The notes under the pieces: model-generated
Database searches by the model: none
Seen by the model: the letters and a program-made list of their open reading frames with translations, nothing else
Told to the model about the DNA's origin: nothing
In this document: positions 15,466 to 25,191 of the stretch, piece by piece
Layout of the letters: every line of letters starts with the position of its first letter
How positions within the stretch are numbered: the stretch's first letter is position 1
Assembly (NCBI GenBank): GCA_021845725.1
Contig: JAJZVL010000005.1
Span: 1-64,000 of the forward strand
DNA length: 64,000 nt
Direction of reading: 5' to 3'
DNA from: Actinomycetes bacterium
Lineage (GTDB): Bacteria; Actinomycetota; Acidimicrobiia; Acidimicrobiales; RAAP-2
Made by a program: the position numbers and the translations under genes

Positions 15466-16416
15466 GTGGAGACCACCGGCGAGCATGCCAGCAGTGCGGG
15501 GGCCCCGAGCGTCCCCGGGACCCCCGCTGCGGCTCGGATCGGCCGTTCGGTCCGCCATCTCGTGCTCGGCGGCCGACGCTACGAGGTCGAGCACCGAGCG
15601 CTCGTCATGGGGATCTTGAACCGAACGCCCGACTCCTTCTACGACCGGGGCGCGACGTTCGCGCTCGACGCACTCGTTCGCCGCGCCGAGAAGCTGGTGG
15701 GGGAGGGCGCGGACCTCCTCGACGTGGGCGGGGTCAAGGCAGGCCCCGGTCCGGAGGTGGGCGAGGCAGAGGAGCTCGAGCGAGTCGTGCCGGCGATCGA
15801 GGCGATCACGGCCCGATTCGACGTTCCGGTCTCCGTCGACACGTGGAGGGCGAGCGTGGCGGAGGCCTCGTTCGAGGCCGGTGCCGTGGTCGGCAACGAC
15901 ATCAGCGGCTTCGCCGACCCCGCGTACCTCGGCGCCGCGGTCCGCGCAGGTGCGTCGGTCGTCGCGACCCACATCCGGCTTGCGCCTCGCGTCCCGGACC
16001 CCGATCCTGTCTACGTCGACGTCGTCGCCACGGTCGCGGGGTTCCTCGCGGGGCTCGCTGATCGCGCCATCGGAGCTGGCGTGCCCGCCGAAAGCGTGAT
16101 CCTCGACGCCGGCCTCGATCTCGGAAAGAGCGCCGAGCACTCCCTCGCGCTGCTGCGGGCGTCGAATGTCCTTGCCGGCCTCGGGCACCCGCTCTTGCTG
16201 TCGGCGTCGAACAAGACCTTTCTCGGCGTCCGGCTCGGGCTCGACGTCACGGAGCGGCGCGAGGCGTCGCTTGCGGCGGCTGCGATCGGCGTCACGCTGG
16301 GCTGCCGGATCCTGCGCGTGCACGACGTCGCCGGGACCGTCCGCGCGCGCGACGCGCTGGCCGCAGTCCTCTCCGAGCGCGGGGGTGAACCGGTGCCTGC
16401 GCGCCGCGCCCGGTGA
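15466..16416 (+). CDS. folP2: Dihydropteroate synthase paralogue (FolP2 type)
   Basis: 316 residues with a DHPS-like TIM barrel: 'NRTPDSFYDRGATF', 'LLDVGGVKAGPGPEV', 'VSVDTWRASVAEA', 'ILRVHDVAGT'. DHPS joins p-aminobenzoate to the pterin in folate synthesis. Several catalytic signatures deviate from FolP1: 'DAGLDLGKS' replaces DPGIGFGK and 'SASNKTFLG' replaces SRKSF. The same departures ('RTPDSFYDKGATF', 'SNK') mark mycobacterial FolP2 (Rv1207), reported not to act as an ordinary DHPS. Function is therefore open. The frame stays open upstream, but the GTG at 15466 fits a leaderless promoter and the conserved N-terminus. holA overlaps by 4 nt. Confidence 0.85.
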   Translation: METTGEHASSAGAPSVPGTPAAARIGRSVRHLVLGGRRYEVEHRALVMGILNRTPDSFYDRGATFALDALVRRAEKLVGEGADLLDVGGVKAGPGPEVGEAEELERVVPAIEAITARFDVPVSVDTWRASVAEASFEAGAVVGNDISGFADPAYLGAAVRAGASVVATHIRLAPRVPDPDPVYVDVVATVAGFLAGLADRAIGAGVPAESVILDAGLDLGKSAEHSLALLRASNVLAGLGHPLLLSASNKTFLGVRLGLDVTERREASLAAAAIGVTLGCRILRVHDVAGTVRARDALAAVLSERGGEPVPARRAR

Positions 16417-17468
16417 GCCCGGCCCGCGCAGGCGCTCGGCTCGACGCGCCGGTGCACCTCGTGCGCGGGGAGGACCCGGTCCTCGTGGCGCAGGCGGCTC
16501 GCACGCTCGTCGAGCAGTTGGCGGGCAGCCTCGAGCACTCGCTCGTCGTCGAGGAGCACGGCGTCGGAGACGACCTCGACGTCGCCGCGGTCGTGGACGC
16601 CTGCACGACGCCGCCATTCCTCGTCGATCGCCGAATCGTCGTCGTTCGCGACGCCGGACGCATCGGCACGGCGGAGGCCTCGAGGCTGGTCGCGGTTCTC
16701 GAGCACCCGCTCGCCTCCGTGCACCTCGTGCTCGTCTCGGGCGGCGGCACGATCCCGACGTCGCTGGTCAAGGCGGCGAGCGCGGTCGGCGGCGTGGTGG
16801 AGACGAGCGTGGGCAGGGGCCGCGAGCGCGGGCGGTGGATGGCCGACCAGCTTCGCCATGCGCCGGTGAAGCTGGATGCCGGCGCGGTTCGCCGGCTCGA
16901 GGAGCACCTTGGCGAGGATCTCGGACGGCTCGAAGGCCTTCTCCAGTCCCTGGCCGCCGCCTACGGCGAGGGCGCGAGGGTGAGCCCTGCGGTGCTCGAG
17001 CCGTTCCTCGGGGAGGCGGGAGCGGTGCCGCCATGGGAGCTCACCGACGCGATCGACTCGGGCGACGTCACCGGCGCGCTGAGGGCGCTCCGGCGGCTGC
17101 TCGCAGCGGGTCGCGCTTCACCGATGGTGGTCGCGATCCTGCACGGGCACTTCTCGGCGATGCTACGGCTCGACGGGGCCGACGTGGTCTCGGACGACGC
17201 CGCTGCGGCACTGCTCGGTGCCCGCAGCGCCTATGTGGCGAAGAAGGCGCTTGACGGCGCCCGCCGGCTCGGCAGCGAGCGCATCGGCCACGCGGTCACC
17301 CTCCTCGCCGACGCCGACCTCGACGTGAAGGGACGGACCGCTCTGCCGCCCGAGATGGTGCTCGAGATCCTTGTGGCCCGCCTGGCTCGGCTGGTCCGCG
17401 GTCGCGGCGGGATGCCACCTTCGGCACATGGCCGAGCCGGTCCTCGGGTGACCCGCGCCCGCCGATGA
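16413..17468 (+). CDS. holA: DNA polymerase III delta subunit
   Basis: 351 residues. Delta is part of the clamp-loader complex that places the beta sliding clamp on DNA. The N-terminal region 'VHLVRGEDPVLVAQAARTLVEQL' and 'PPFLVDRRIVVVRDAG' is the domain that contacts beta and adopts an AAA+-like fold without a Walker A. 'LEEHLGEDLGRLEGLLQSLAAAYGE' and 'WELTDAIDSGDVTGALRALRRLL' are the helical and C-terminal collar segments. The position just before rpsT and lepA is typical in actinobacteria, where comEA/comEC often lie nearby; those are absent here. The GTG start overlaps the folP2-like stop (GTGA). Confidence 0.9.
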   Translation: MSPARAGARLDAPVHLVRGEDPVLVAQAARTLVEQLAGSLEHSLVVEEHGVGDDLDVAAVVDACTTPPFLVDRRIVVVRDAGRIGTAEASRLVAVLEHPLASVHLVLVSGGGTIPTSLVKAASAVGGVVETSVGRGRERGRWMADQLRHAPVKLDAGAVRRLEEHLGEDLGRLEGLLQSLAAAYGEGARVSPAVLEPFLGEAGAVPPWELTDAIDSGDVTGALRALRRLLAAGRASPMVVAILHGHFSAMLRLDGADVVSDDAAAALLGARSAYVAKKALDGARRLGSERIGHAVTLLADADLDVKGRTALPPEMVLEILVARLARLVRGRGGMPPSAHGRAGPRVTRARR

Positions 17469-17478
17469 TCATCTCGCA

Positions 17479-17502
17479 GGTGACCCGGTGACCCGGTGAC
17501 CC
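17479..17502 (+). repeat. Tandem octamer GGTGACCC x 3 after holA
   Basis: Three consecutive copies of GGTGACCC in the convergent holA-rpsT gap, followed by two copies of CCGGAGCCGG. The GC-rich inverted pattern (GGTGACC/GGTCACC) may form a bidirectional termination structure, but no T-tract is present. Confidence 0.6.
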
Positions 17503-17558
17503 GGAGCCGGACCCGGTGATCCGGAGCCGGTCACCCGTTGCGTCGCGGTGGCGAGCAG

Positions 17559-17822
17559 TCAGGAACCGAGCTTGGCGATGCGACGCATGAGACGGGACTT
17601 GCGGTTGGCGGCCTGGTTCTTGTGGATCACGCCTTGCGCGGCGGCCTTGTCGATGCGCTTCACCGCTGCCCGCAGCGCCTCGAGCGCAGTGGCCGCGTCG
17701 GCCTCCGCCGCGGCGAGGGCCGTCTTGGTCCGGGTACGCATCTCGGAGCGCACGGACTTGTTGCGAACGCGCCGGCGCTCGTTCTGCCGGTTGCGCTTGA
17801 TCTGGGACTTGATGTTCGCCAC
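17559..17822 (-). CDS. rpsT: 30S ribosomal protein S20
   Basis: 87 residues, highly basic, with the S20 N-terminus '[17 protein letters not shown]' after the initiator and the typical C-terminus '[22 protein letters not shown]'. It binds 16S rRNA during early 30S assembly. The frame is open far upstream, but GTG at 17822 is fixed by homology and by GAGGA 8 nt upstream. It is encoded opposite to holA and lepA, as in many actinobacteria. A long leader with a GC-rich hairpin precedes it. Confidence 0.95.
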   Translation of the reverse strand: MANIKSQIKRNRQNERRRVRNKSVRSEMRTRTKTALAAAEADAATALEALRAAVKRIDKAAAQGVIHKNQAANRKSRLMRRIAKLGS

Positions 17823-17940
17823 GGTGCGGTTCCTCGGATCTTCGGTCGGGTGCCGCCGACCCGGCCGGCGGCGCGCGGCCCCGGGGGCTCGTCCCGGGAT
17901 ACGGCGGACCTCGATGCTAGCAGCGCGTGGACGCTGCGCC

Positions 17941-18015
17941 ACGATCGCCCCCGCCACGATCGCCCCCGCCACGATCGCCCCCGCCACGATCGCCCCCGCC
18001 ACGATCGCCCCCGCC
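17941..18015 (+). repeat. Tandem repeat, 5 x 15 bp
   Basis: Five perfect head-to-tail copies of ACGATCGCCCCCGCC between rpsT and lepA. Each copy contains the palindrome CGATCG. The array is noncoding and may vary in copy number between strains. Confidence 0.95.
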
Positions 18016-18119
18016 CCGCTGCCGCTGCCGCTGCCGCTGCCGTCGGCAGCCCGCCACGAGCTCGGGCGCCGCCCGGCATGGGTCGTGCCCTCGTCGTCCG
18101 TTGTCTTGCCGGCCCCCAC

Positions 18120-18125
18120 TACGAT
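18120..18125 (+). promoter_or_regulatory. -10 box of lepA (leaderless type)
   Basis: TACGAT, 9 nt before the GTG at 18135, with no Shine-Dalgarno sequence. Confidence 0.55.
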
Positions 18126-18134
18126 CGGTGCACC

Positions 18135-19952
<1,818 letters not shown>

Positions 19953-20032
19953 GCGGGCTCCCCGAGACATGCTCTGGTGGAGAGCGAGGGACCTCCGCGC
20001 CTGCCGCCGGTGCGAGCAGCGGCCGGCGCACC

Positions 20033-20059
20033 TTGGCACTCGGTAAAATCGAGTGCCAG
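20033..20059 (+). promoter_or_regulatory. CIRCE operator of hrcA
   Basis: TTGGCACTC, 9-nt spacer, GAGTGCCAG: the inverted repeat bound by HrcA (consensus TTAGCACTC-N9-GAGTGCTAA). A TAAAAT -10-like hexamer (20044-20049) sits inside the spacer, so repressor and RNA polymerase would compete directly. It lies 27 nt before the hrcA ATG. Confidence 0.93.
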
Positions 20060-20086
20060 AGACACCGCCATCAACGGAGAGACGCC

Positions 20087-21172
20087 ATGCCCGACACCCA
20101 GGACCTCGACCGCCGAAAGGCCGCGATCCTCGAGGCAGTCGTGACCGAGTACATCGGGACCGCCCAGCCGGTCGGGTCTCATCATGTCGCCCGGGCCGCG
20201 GGGATCAACGTCTCGTCCGCGACGATCCGCTCGGAGATGGTCGCCCTCGAACGCGAGGGGTACCTCGTCCAGCCGCACACGAGTGCCGGGCGGGTCCCGA
20301 CCGACAAGGGCTACCGGTTCTTCGTGGACCAGCTGGCCGAGCCGGGCGTCCTCGGGCCCGCGCAGCGCCACAAGGTGAGCAGGTTCTTCGAGCAGGTCCA
20401 CGGCGAGATGGAGGAGCTGCTCGAGCGGACGTCGGGCCTCTTGTCCGACCTGACCTCCTACGCCTCCGTCGTGGTTCCACCGAGCCACGACGCCGCCGTG
20501 GTGCGCTCGGTGCAGCTCGTGGGCCTGGGGGCGCGCGTGGCGCTGCTCGTGGCCGTGCTGGCGGACGGCGCAGTGGAGAAGCGGGCGATCGAGCTGCCCG
20601 AGGAGGTCCCCGACGAGGTGCTCGCCGTCGCGTCGGGCCGCCTTCAGGCTGCCGCGCAGGGGCATCCCCTCGGTTCCGTCCACATCGCGGAGCCGAGCGG
20701 TGACGCCGCGGTCGACCGGGTGGTTTCCCTCGCAGAGTCGGCGCTCGGAGACCTGGCGGGCGAGGCGCACGACCGGATCTTCGTGGGAGGGCCCTCTCGC
20801 CTTGCCGCAGCGTTCGATGCGGTCGACACGGTCCGCGCGGTGCTCGCCACCTTGGAGCAGCAGCTCGTCGTGGTGTCGCTGCTGCGCGACGTGCTCGAGC
20901 GGGGCCTGTCCGTCGCGATCGGCACCGAGCACGGCTACGAGCCGCTGTCGGCGTGCGCTGTCGTCGTCGCCCCGGTCTCCGTTGACGGACAGCTGGGTGG
21001 TGCCGTGGGCCTCGTCGGTCCCACGCGCATGAACTATCCCCAGGCCCTCGCCGCGGCACGGGTCGTGGGGGAGCAGCTCGGAGACCGGCTCCGCGCGACG
21101 CTCGACGCCGGATCTTCCGCGCGCCCGGTGCGCGAGACTCGTCCGAGGAGGCGTGCACGTGGCAGGCGCTGA
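20087..21172 (+). CDS. hrcA: Heat-inducible transcription repressor HrcA
   Basis: 361 residues. An N-terminal winged helix ('AILEAVVTEYIGTAQPVGSHHVARAAGINVSSATIRSEM') is followed by 'LVQPHTSAGRVPTDKGYRFFVD', the HrcA signature, and by the GAF-like dimerisation domain. It represses chaperone genes through CIRCE and is inactivated when GroEL is occupied by unfolded protein. ATG 20087 has GGAGA at a suitable spacing and follows its own CIRCE element, so it is autoregulated. dnaJ overlaps its 3' end. A second CIRCE in this window lies upstream of fmdB at 38.6 kb. Confidence 0.96.
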   Translation: MPDTQDLDRRKAAILEAVVTEYIGTAQPVGSHHVARAAGINVSSATIRSEMVALEREGYLVQPHTSAGRVPTDKGYRFFVDQLAEPGVLGPAQRHKVSRFFEQVHGEMEELLERTSGLLSDLTSYASVVVPPSHDAAVVRSVQLVGLGARVALLVAVLADGAVEKRAIELPEEVPDEVLAVASGRLQAAAQGHPLGSVHIAEPSGDAAVDRVVSLAESALGDLAGEAHDRIFVGGPSRLAAAFDAVDTVRAVLATLEQQLVVVSLLRDVLERGLSVAIGTEHGYEPLSACAVVVAPVSVDGQLGGAVGLVGPTRMNYPQALAAARVVGEQLGDRLRATLDAGSSARPVRETRPRRRARGRR

Positions 21173-22307
21173 GACGATGGGTGATCTCTACGAGCTCCTC
21201 GGCGTCCGGCCCGACGCGACCGACGAGGAGATCAAGCGGGCCTACCGGCGCCGCGCGCGGGAGTTCCATCCGGACGCGAACGGCGGCGATCCCGATCTCG
21301 AGGCCAAGTTCAAGGAGATCTCGTTCGCGTACGAGGTCCTGCGCGATCCCGAGCGGCGTGCTCGCTACGACCGCTTCGGGGCGGCGAGCTTCCGCGGCGG
21401 GCCTGCCCCCGGTCCGAGCAGCGCGGGCAGCGGTTTCGGCTTCGACAGCGGCCTTTCGGATCTCTTCGAGATGTTCTTCGGGACGATGGCGGGGGCCCCA
21501 CGTGCTGCCAGGCGCCGCGGTCCCCAGCCGGGTAGTGACGCCGAGGTCACCTTGCACCTGAACCTCGTCGAGGCGGTCTTCGGCGCCCAGAAGCAGCTCT
21601 CCGTACGCCTTCCGGTCAGCTGCGACGTGTGCGGCGGAAGCGGAGCGGCGCTCGGCACCCAGCCGATCGTGTGCAGCGACTGCCAGGGAACCGGCGAGAT
21701 CCGACGCCTCCGCAATTCGTTGCTGGGCCAGGTCGTGACGATGGTCGGGTGCTCCAAGTGCCAGGGGACCGGCGAGGTGATCGCCGACCCCTGCCAGGCG
21801 TGCCGGGGCGAGGGCCGGCGAATGGAGGACCGCGAGCTCACGGTCGAGGTTCCCGCCGGCGTGGACGATGGCTCCACGCTTCGCCTGGCTGGGCGCGGGC
21901 CGGCCGGGCCACGCGGCGGCCCCAACGGCTCGCTGTTCGTGCATCTCGTCGTCGAGCCCGACGAGCGGTTCGAGCGCGCCGGTGACGACCTCCACACGAC
22001 CCTGCACGTCGGCATGGCCCAGGCCGCGCTCGGCACCTCGCTCGACGTCGAGACGCTCGACGGCCCCCGACAGGTCGGGGTCGCCGCGGGCACGCAGGCC
22101 GGTTCGGTGGTCCGGCTGCGCGGGCTCGGCGTGCCGCACCTGCGCGGCCGTGGCAGGGGGGACCTCTACGTCCATCTCGCGGTCGACACGCCGACCGACC
22201 TCACCCCTCGTCAGCGCGAGCTCCTCGGTCAGCTCGCCGCGGAGCGCGGCGAGGAGGTCCACGGTCACGACGGGGTCTTCTCCCGCATCCGCTCGGCCCT
22301 TGGCTGA
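21159..22307 (+). CDS. dnaJ: Chaperone protein DnaJ
   Basis: About 382 residues. The J domain has an intact HPD (residues 37-39), and a Gly/Phe-rich stretch follows ('SGFGFDSGLSDLFEMFFG'). The zinc domain has four CxxCxGxG units (CDVCGGSG, CSDCQGTG, CSKCQGTG, CQACRGEG), and the two C-terminal substrate-binding barrels complete a type I DnaJ. It stimulates DnaK ATPase. GTG 21159 has GAGGAGG 7 nt upstream; GTG 21153 and ATG 21177 are alternatives. It overlaps hrcA, which makes it a CIRCE-controlled co-chaperone. dnaK and grpE are not in the window. Confidence 0.95.
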   Translation: MAGAETMGDLYELLGVRPDATDEEIKRAYRRRAREFHPDANGGDPDLEAKFKEISFAYEVLRDPERRARYDRFGAASFRGGPAPGPSSAGSGFGFDSGLSDLFEMFFGTMAGAPRAARRRGPQPGSDAEVTLHLNLVEAVFGAQKQLSVRLPVSCDVCGGSGAALGTQPIVCSDCQGTGEIRRLRNSLLGQVVTMVGCSKCQGTGEVIADPCQACRGEGRRMEDRELTVEVPAGVDDGSTLRLAGRGPAGPRGGPNGSLFVHLVVEPDERFERAGDDLHTTLHVGMAQAALGTSLDVETLDGPRQVGVAAGTQAGSVVRLRGLGVPHLRGRGRGDLYVHLAVDTPTDLTPRQRELLGQLAAERGEEVHGHDGVFSRIRSALG

Positions 22308-23028
22308 CGCTCCCCACGGCGCCGGCACAGGCGTCGCGGTCCGTCGGCGCGCCGTCACCCAGGTGCTCGTCGCCGATCCGGCGGCCCCAGTCCTCGGGGC
22401 CGCCGACGCGCACCATCTCGAGCGCGTCCTGCGGCTTGGCGTCGGAGAGGTGGTGGTGGCGACCGACGGGCTGGGTCGCTGGACCCGCTGTCGCTACCGG
22501 GGCGCGGGAATGCTCGAGGTCGACGGGCCGGTCGAGCTCGACGCGGCGCCGGCGCCGCCACTGACCGTGGCGTTCGCTCCGGTGAAGGCCGAGCGTCCCG
22601 AGTGGGTCGTCCAGAAGCTGACCGAGCTCGGCGTCGATCGCATCGTCGTCCTCTCCACCGCGCGGTCGGTCGTCCGCTGGGACCCCGGGCGCGCCGGTGC
22701 CGCGCTCGAGCGGCTGCGCCGGGTGGCCTCGGGGGCTGCGGCCCAGGCGCGTCGGGTATGGCTGCCGGAGGTCGCCGGGATCGTCGGGATCGCGGACCTC
22801 GAACGCTCGGGGCTTGCACTCGCCGAGCCCGGGGGTCAGCCGCTGACTCCGGCGCTCACCGGCATCGCGGTCGGGCCCGAAGGGGGATGGAGCCCCGAGG
22901 AGCTCTCGTCGGGGCTGCCGACGGTGGGGCTCGCGGCGCACGTGCTGCGCGCCGAGACCGCCGCGGTTGCCGCGGGGGTGCTTCTTGGAGCCTTGCGCGC
23001 CGGTACCGTGTCACGGCAGAAGCTATGA
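22300..23028 (+). CDS. rsmE: 16S rRNA m3U1498 methyltransferase
   Basis: 242 residues from a TTG start that overlaps dnaJ by 8 nt, matching the family's usual length. RsmE methylates N3 of U1498 in 16S rRNA using S-adenosylmethionine. A PUA-like N-terminus ('DAHHLERVLRLGVGEVVVATDGLG') is followed by a SPOUT domain with 'KAERPEWVVQKLTELGVD', 'AQARRVWLPEV' and the knot motif 'IAVGPEGGWSPEEL', ending 'VLRAETAAVAAGVLL'. The next ATG/GTG in frame would cut into the PUA domain, so TTG is preferred. The dnaJ-rsmE order is widespread. Confidence 0.92.
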   Translation: MADAPHGAGTGVAVRRRAVTQVLVADPAAPVLGAADAHHLERVLRLGVGEVVVATDGLGRWTRCRYRGAGMLEVDGPVELDAAPAPPLTVAFAPVKAERPEWVVQKLTELGVDRIVVLSTARSVVRWDPGRAGAALERLRRVASGAAAQARRVWLPEVAGIVGIADLERSGLALAEPGGQPLTPALTGIAVGPEGGWSPEELSSGLPTVGLAAHVLRAETAAVAAGVLLGALRAGTVSRQKL

Positions 23029-23056
23029 GTGCCCGACAGGACATCGCGGTGGGAGT

Positions 23057-23305
23057 ATGACGACGATGGCGGACGAGCAGGTGCGCTGGCTCAGCACCAA
23101 GGACGCGTCGGCACGCCTCGGGGTGACGCTGCGGAGCCTCTACCGTTTCATCGACGGGGGGGAGCTCGCGGCCTATAAGTTCGGGCGAGTGATCCGCTTG
23201 AAGGAGGAGGACGTCGACCGGTTCATCGAGTCGTGCCGGATCGCGCCCGGCGATCTCGAGCACCTCCTCCCGCCGCGGCGTTCGAGCAACGGGACAGAGC
23301 CCTGA
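23057..23305 (+). CDS. Small HTH protein, excisionase/BldC-like
   Basis: 82 residues carrying one MerR/excisionase-type helix-turn-helix: 'WLSTKDASARLGVTLRSLYRFIDGGELAAYKFGRVIRLKEEDVDRFI'. Small proteins of this kind, such as BldC of Streptomyces, bind DNA cooperatively as developmental regulators; others are phage excisionases. No integrase or other mobile gene is near, so a chromosomal regulator is more likely. ATG 23057 is preceded by GGTGGGAG. It sits between rsmE and the HIT gene on the same strand. Confidence 0.82.
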   Translation: MTTMADEQVRWLSTKDASARLGVTLRSLYRFIDGGELAAYKFGRVIRLKEEDVDRFIESCRIAPGDLEHLLPPRRSSNGTEP

Positions 23306-23658
23306 CGCCGACCGACTGCCTGTTCTGCCGGATCGTGGCCGGCGAGGTGCCTGCCGATGTCGTGCATGCCACCGACCGCACGGTCGCCTTCCGTGACATC
23401 CAGCCCCAGGCGCCGGTGCACGTGCTCGTCGTGCCGCGCCGTCATGTCGCCCACGCAGGCCTGTTGACCGAGGAGCACGCCGAGGATCTCGCGGCGATGT
23501 TCGCTGCGGCACGTGCAGTGGCGGAGGCGGAGGGCATCGCCGGGGCCGAGCGTGGCTACCGATTGGTGCTGAACGTGGGAAGGGATGCGCTGAACTCCGT
23601 GCCGCACCTGCATCTCCACGTGATCGGCGGCCGGCAGATGACGTGGCCGCCCGGGTGA
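23233..23658 (+). CDS. HIT family nucleotide-binding protein
   Basis: Histidine-triad hydrolase or transferase acting on nucleoside phosphoramidates or dinucleotides. The catalytic triad is in 'PHLHLHVIGGRQMTWPPG', and the N-terminal 'CLFCRIVAGEVPADVV' is the usual beginning of this branch. The only ordinary start codon upstream is GTG 23233, which overlaps the HTH gene by 73 nt and adds about 23 unlikely residues. A CTG at 23302 fused to the upstream stop (CTGA) would give a protein of normal length. The start is therefore uncertain. The 3' end overlaps phoH by 16 nt. Confidence 0.88.
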   Translation: MPDRARRSRAPPPAAAFEQRDRALTPTDCLFCRIVAGEVPADVVHATDRTVAFRDIQPQAPVHVLVVPRRHVAHAGLLTEEHAEDLAAMFAAARAVAEAEGIAGAERGYRLVLNVGRDALNSVPHLHLHVIGGRQMTWPPG

Positions 23659-24692
23659 CCCACGCGGAGCGCGCGGCGGCCTCGCAGGCGGTCCGAGAGG
23701 CGGACACCGGCGCGGGCGCCGGAGCCGGAGAGGTGACGACCGCCCGGCGAGAGACCATGGTGCCGAACACGCACCTCATGGCCAGCTTGCTCGGTCCCCA
23801 CGACGAGCTGCTGCGGCTCGTCGAGCGCGCGTTCCCCGAGGATCGGATCGCCGTGCAGGGGAACCGCATCGCGGTCGACGGTCCCGAGGCGGAGCAGCTG
23901 TCGCGGCTCTTCGAAGAGCTGGTCGTCGTGCTCGAGTCGGGCCAGGGTCTCGACGCTGCGAAGGTGCGCCGGACCATCGACATGGTGCGTGAGGACGTGA
24001 GCCCCTCCGAGGTGTTCAACGTCGAGGTGGTGCGTGCAGCCCGGGGCCGCTCGGTACGCCCTTACACGGCCGGGCAGAAGCGCTACACCGACGCGATCTG
24101 CGCGAGCACGGTCACCTTCGGCATCGGGCCCGCGGGGACGGGGAAGTCCTACCTGGCTGTCGCGCACGCCGTGCAGGCGTTGCAGACCCGCGCGGTCAAC
24201 CGCATCATCCTCACGCGCCCGGCCGTCGAGGCGGGCGAGCGCCTCGGTTTCCTTCCCGGCGACCTGATGGCCAAGGTCGACCCGTACCTGCGCCCTCTCT
24301 ACGACGCGCTCTACGACCTCTTGGAGCCCGACGGCGCCCAGCGGCTGATGGATCGGGGAACCATCGAGGTGGCGCCGCTCGCGTTCATGCGAGGTCGCAC
24401 GTTGAACAACTCGTTCATCATCCTCGACGAGGCCCAGAACACGACCCCCGAGCAGATGAAGATGTTCCTCACCCGCATCGGCTTCGGCTCGAAGTGCGTC
24501 GTGACCGGCGACGTCACCCAGATCGACGTGGCGGGCGCACGCTCGGGGCTTGTCGGGCTGGACCGGGTGCTCGGCGAGGTGCCGGGTGTCGCCTTCGTCC
24601 ACCTGACGCGCCGTGACGTCGTCCGGCACCAGATCGTCGCGGACATCATCCGCGCCTACGAGGAGGCAGAGCGCCCCCGCGATGGCGGTTGA
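23643..24692 (+). CDS. PhoH-like ATPase (YbeZ type)
   Basis: 349 residues. A KH-like N-terminal half (about residues 45-130) precedes a PhoH ATPase domain with Walker A 'GPAGTGKS' near residue 163, 'LTRPAVEAGERLGFLPGDL' and Walker B 'FIILDEAQNTTPEQMKMFLTR'. PhoH/YbeZ proteins are linked to RNA processing together with YbeY, and here ybeY follows with an 11-nt overlap, as in most bacteria. The GTG at 23643 overlaps the HIT gene. A start further in (ATG 23757) would remove a low-complexity N-terminus. Confidence 0.92.
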   Translation: MAARVTHAERAAASQAVREADTGAGAGAGEVTTARRETMVPNTHLMASLLGPHDELLRLVERAFPEDRIAVQGNRIAVDGPEAEQLSRLFEELVVVLESGQGLDAAKVRRTIDMVREDVSPSEVFNVEVVRAARGRSVRPYTAGQKRYTDAICASTVTFGIGPAGTGKSYLAVAHAVQALQTRAVNRIILTRPAVEAGERLGFLPGDLMAKVDPYLRPLYDALYDLLEPDGAQRLMDRGTIEVAPLAFMRGRTLNNSFIILDEAQNTTPEQMKMFLTRIGFGSKCVVTGDVTQIDVAGARSGLVGLDRVLGEVPGVAFVHLTRRDVVRHQIVADIIRAYEEAERPRDGG

Positions 24693-25191
24693 TGTCTACG
24701 CGGCCGACGAGCAGGAAGAACGCGCCGTCGACCTGGATCGATGGGCCGGTCTCGCGCGCTCGGTCCTCGAGGATCGCCGTGTTCCAGGCGAGGTCGAGGT
24801 GTCGCTCCTCTTCGTCGACGAGCCCTCCATCGCCGCCTTGAACGAGCAGTTCCTCGGGCGCAAGGGCCCCACCGACGTGCTCGCGTTCCCGATCGAGGAC
24901 GAGCCTCTGCCCGCAGGACGGTCTCCGGACTCGGGAGGGATCGGTCCGGGCGCCGACGCCGAGGTGGAGCCGCTCACCTTGCTCGGCGACGTGGTGATCT
25001 GTCCTGCCGTTGCCGCGCGCAACGCCATGGAGCACGGGGTGACCATGGACGACGAGCTCGCGCTCCTCGTGGTCCACGGGCTCCTTCACCTGCTCGGGAT
25101 GGACCATGAGACAGATCAGGAGGCGGAGGCCATGGAGCACTTGGAGCGCGAGCTGCTGGCCCGTCACCACGAGGGTGGCGGATCGCCGTGA
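24682..25191 (+). CDS. ybeY: Endoribonuclease YbeY
   Basis: 169 residues. The zinc-binding signature 'HGLLHLLGMDHETDQE' is intact and 'GRKGPTDVLAFP' is the conserved upstream motif. YbeY matures the 3' end of 16S rRNA and takes part in ribosome quality control. Between these motifs is an inserted Pro/Gly-rich loop ('PAGRSPDSGGIGPGADAEVEP') that I do not expect in most homologues. The gene overlaps phoH at its start and the HlyC/CNNM gene at its end, so all are translated from one message. Confidence 0.95.
   Translation: MAVDVYAADEQEERAVDLDRWAGLARSVLEDRRVPGEVEVSLLFVDEPSIAALNEQFLGRKGPTDVLAFPIEDEPLPAGRSPDSGGIGPGADAEVEPLTLLGDVVICPAVAARNAMEHGVTMDDELALLVVHGLLHLLGMDHETDQEAEAMEHLERELLARHHEGGGSP

Larger units (their letters stand above)
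17823..18134. other. rpsT-lepA divergent intergenic region
   Basis: 312 nt without a gene. Toward rpsT there is a TAGCAT -10 candidate (17919-17914) and a leader hairpin GCCGCCG/CGGCGGC (17852-17872). The middle holds a 15-bp tandem array and a GCTGCC hexamer run (about 18018-18041). Toward lepA there is a TACGAT -10 box at 18120-18125. Confidence 0.7.

Noticed and set aside
17941-18015. 15-bp repeats as a CRISPR or origin iteron cluster
   Set aside because: No spacers, no dnaA or rep gene nearby, and the location between rpsT and lepA argues for simple tandem expansion.
23057-23305. The excisionase-like HTH protein as evidence for a prophage
   Set aside because: No integrase, phage structural gene or attachment repeat is near, and it sits in a conserved housekeeping run.
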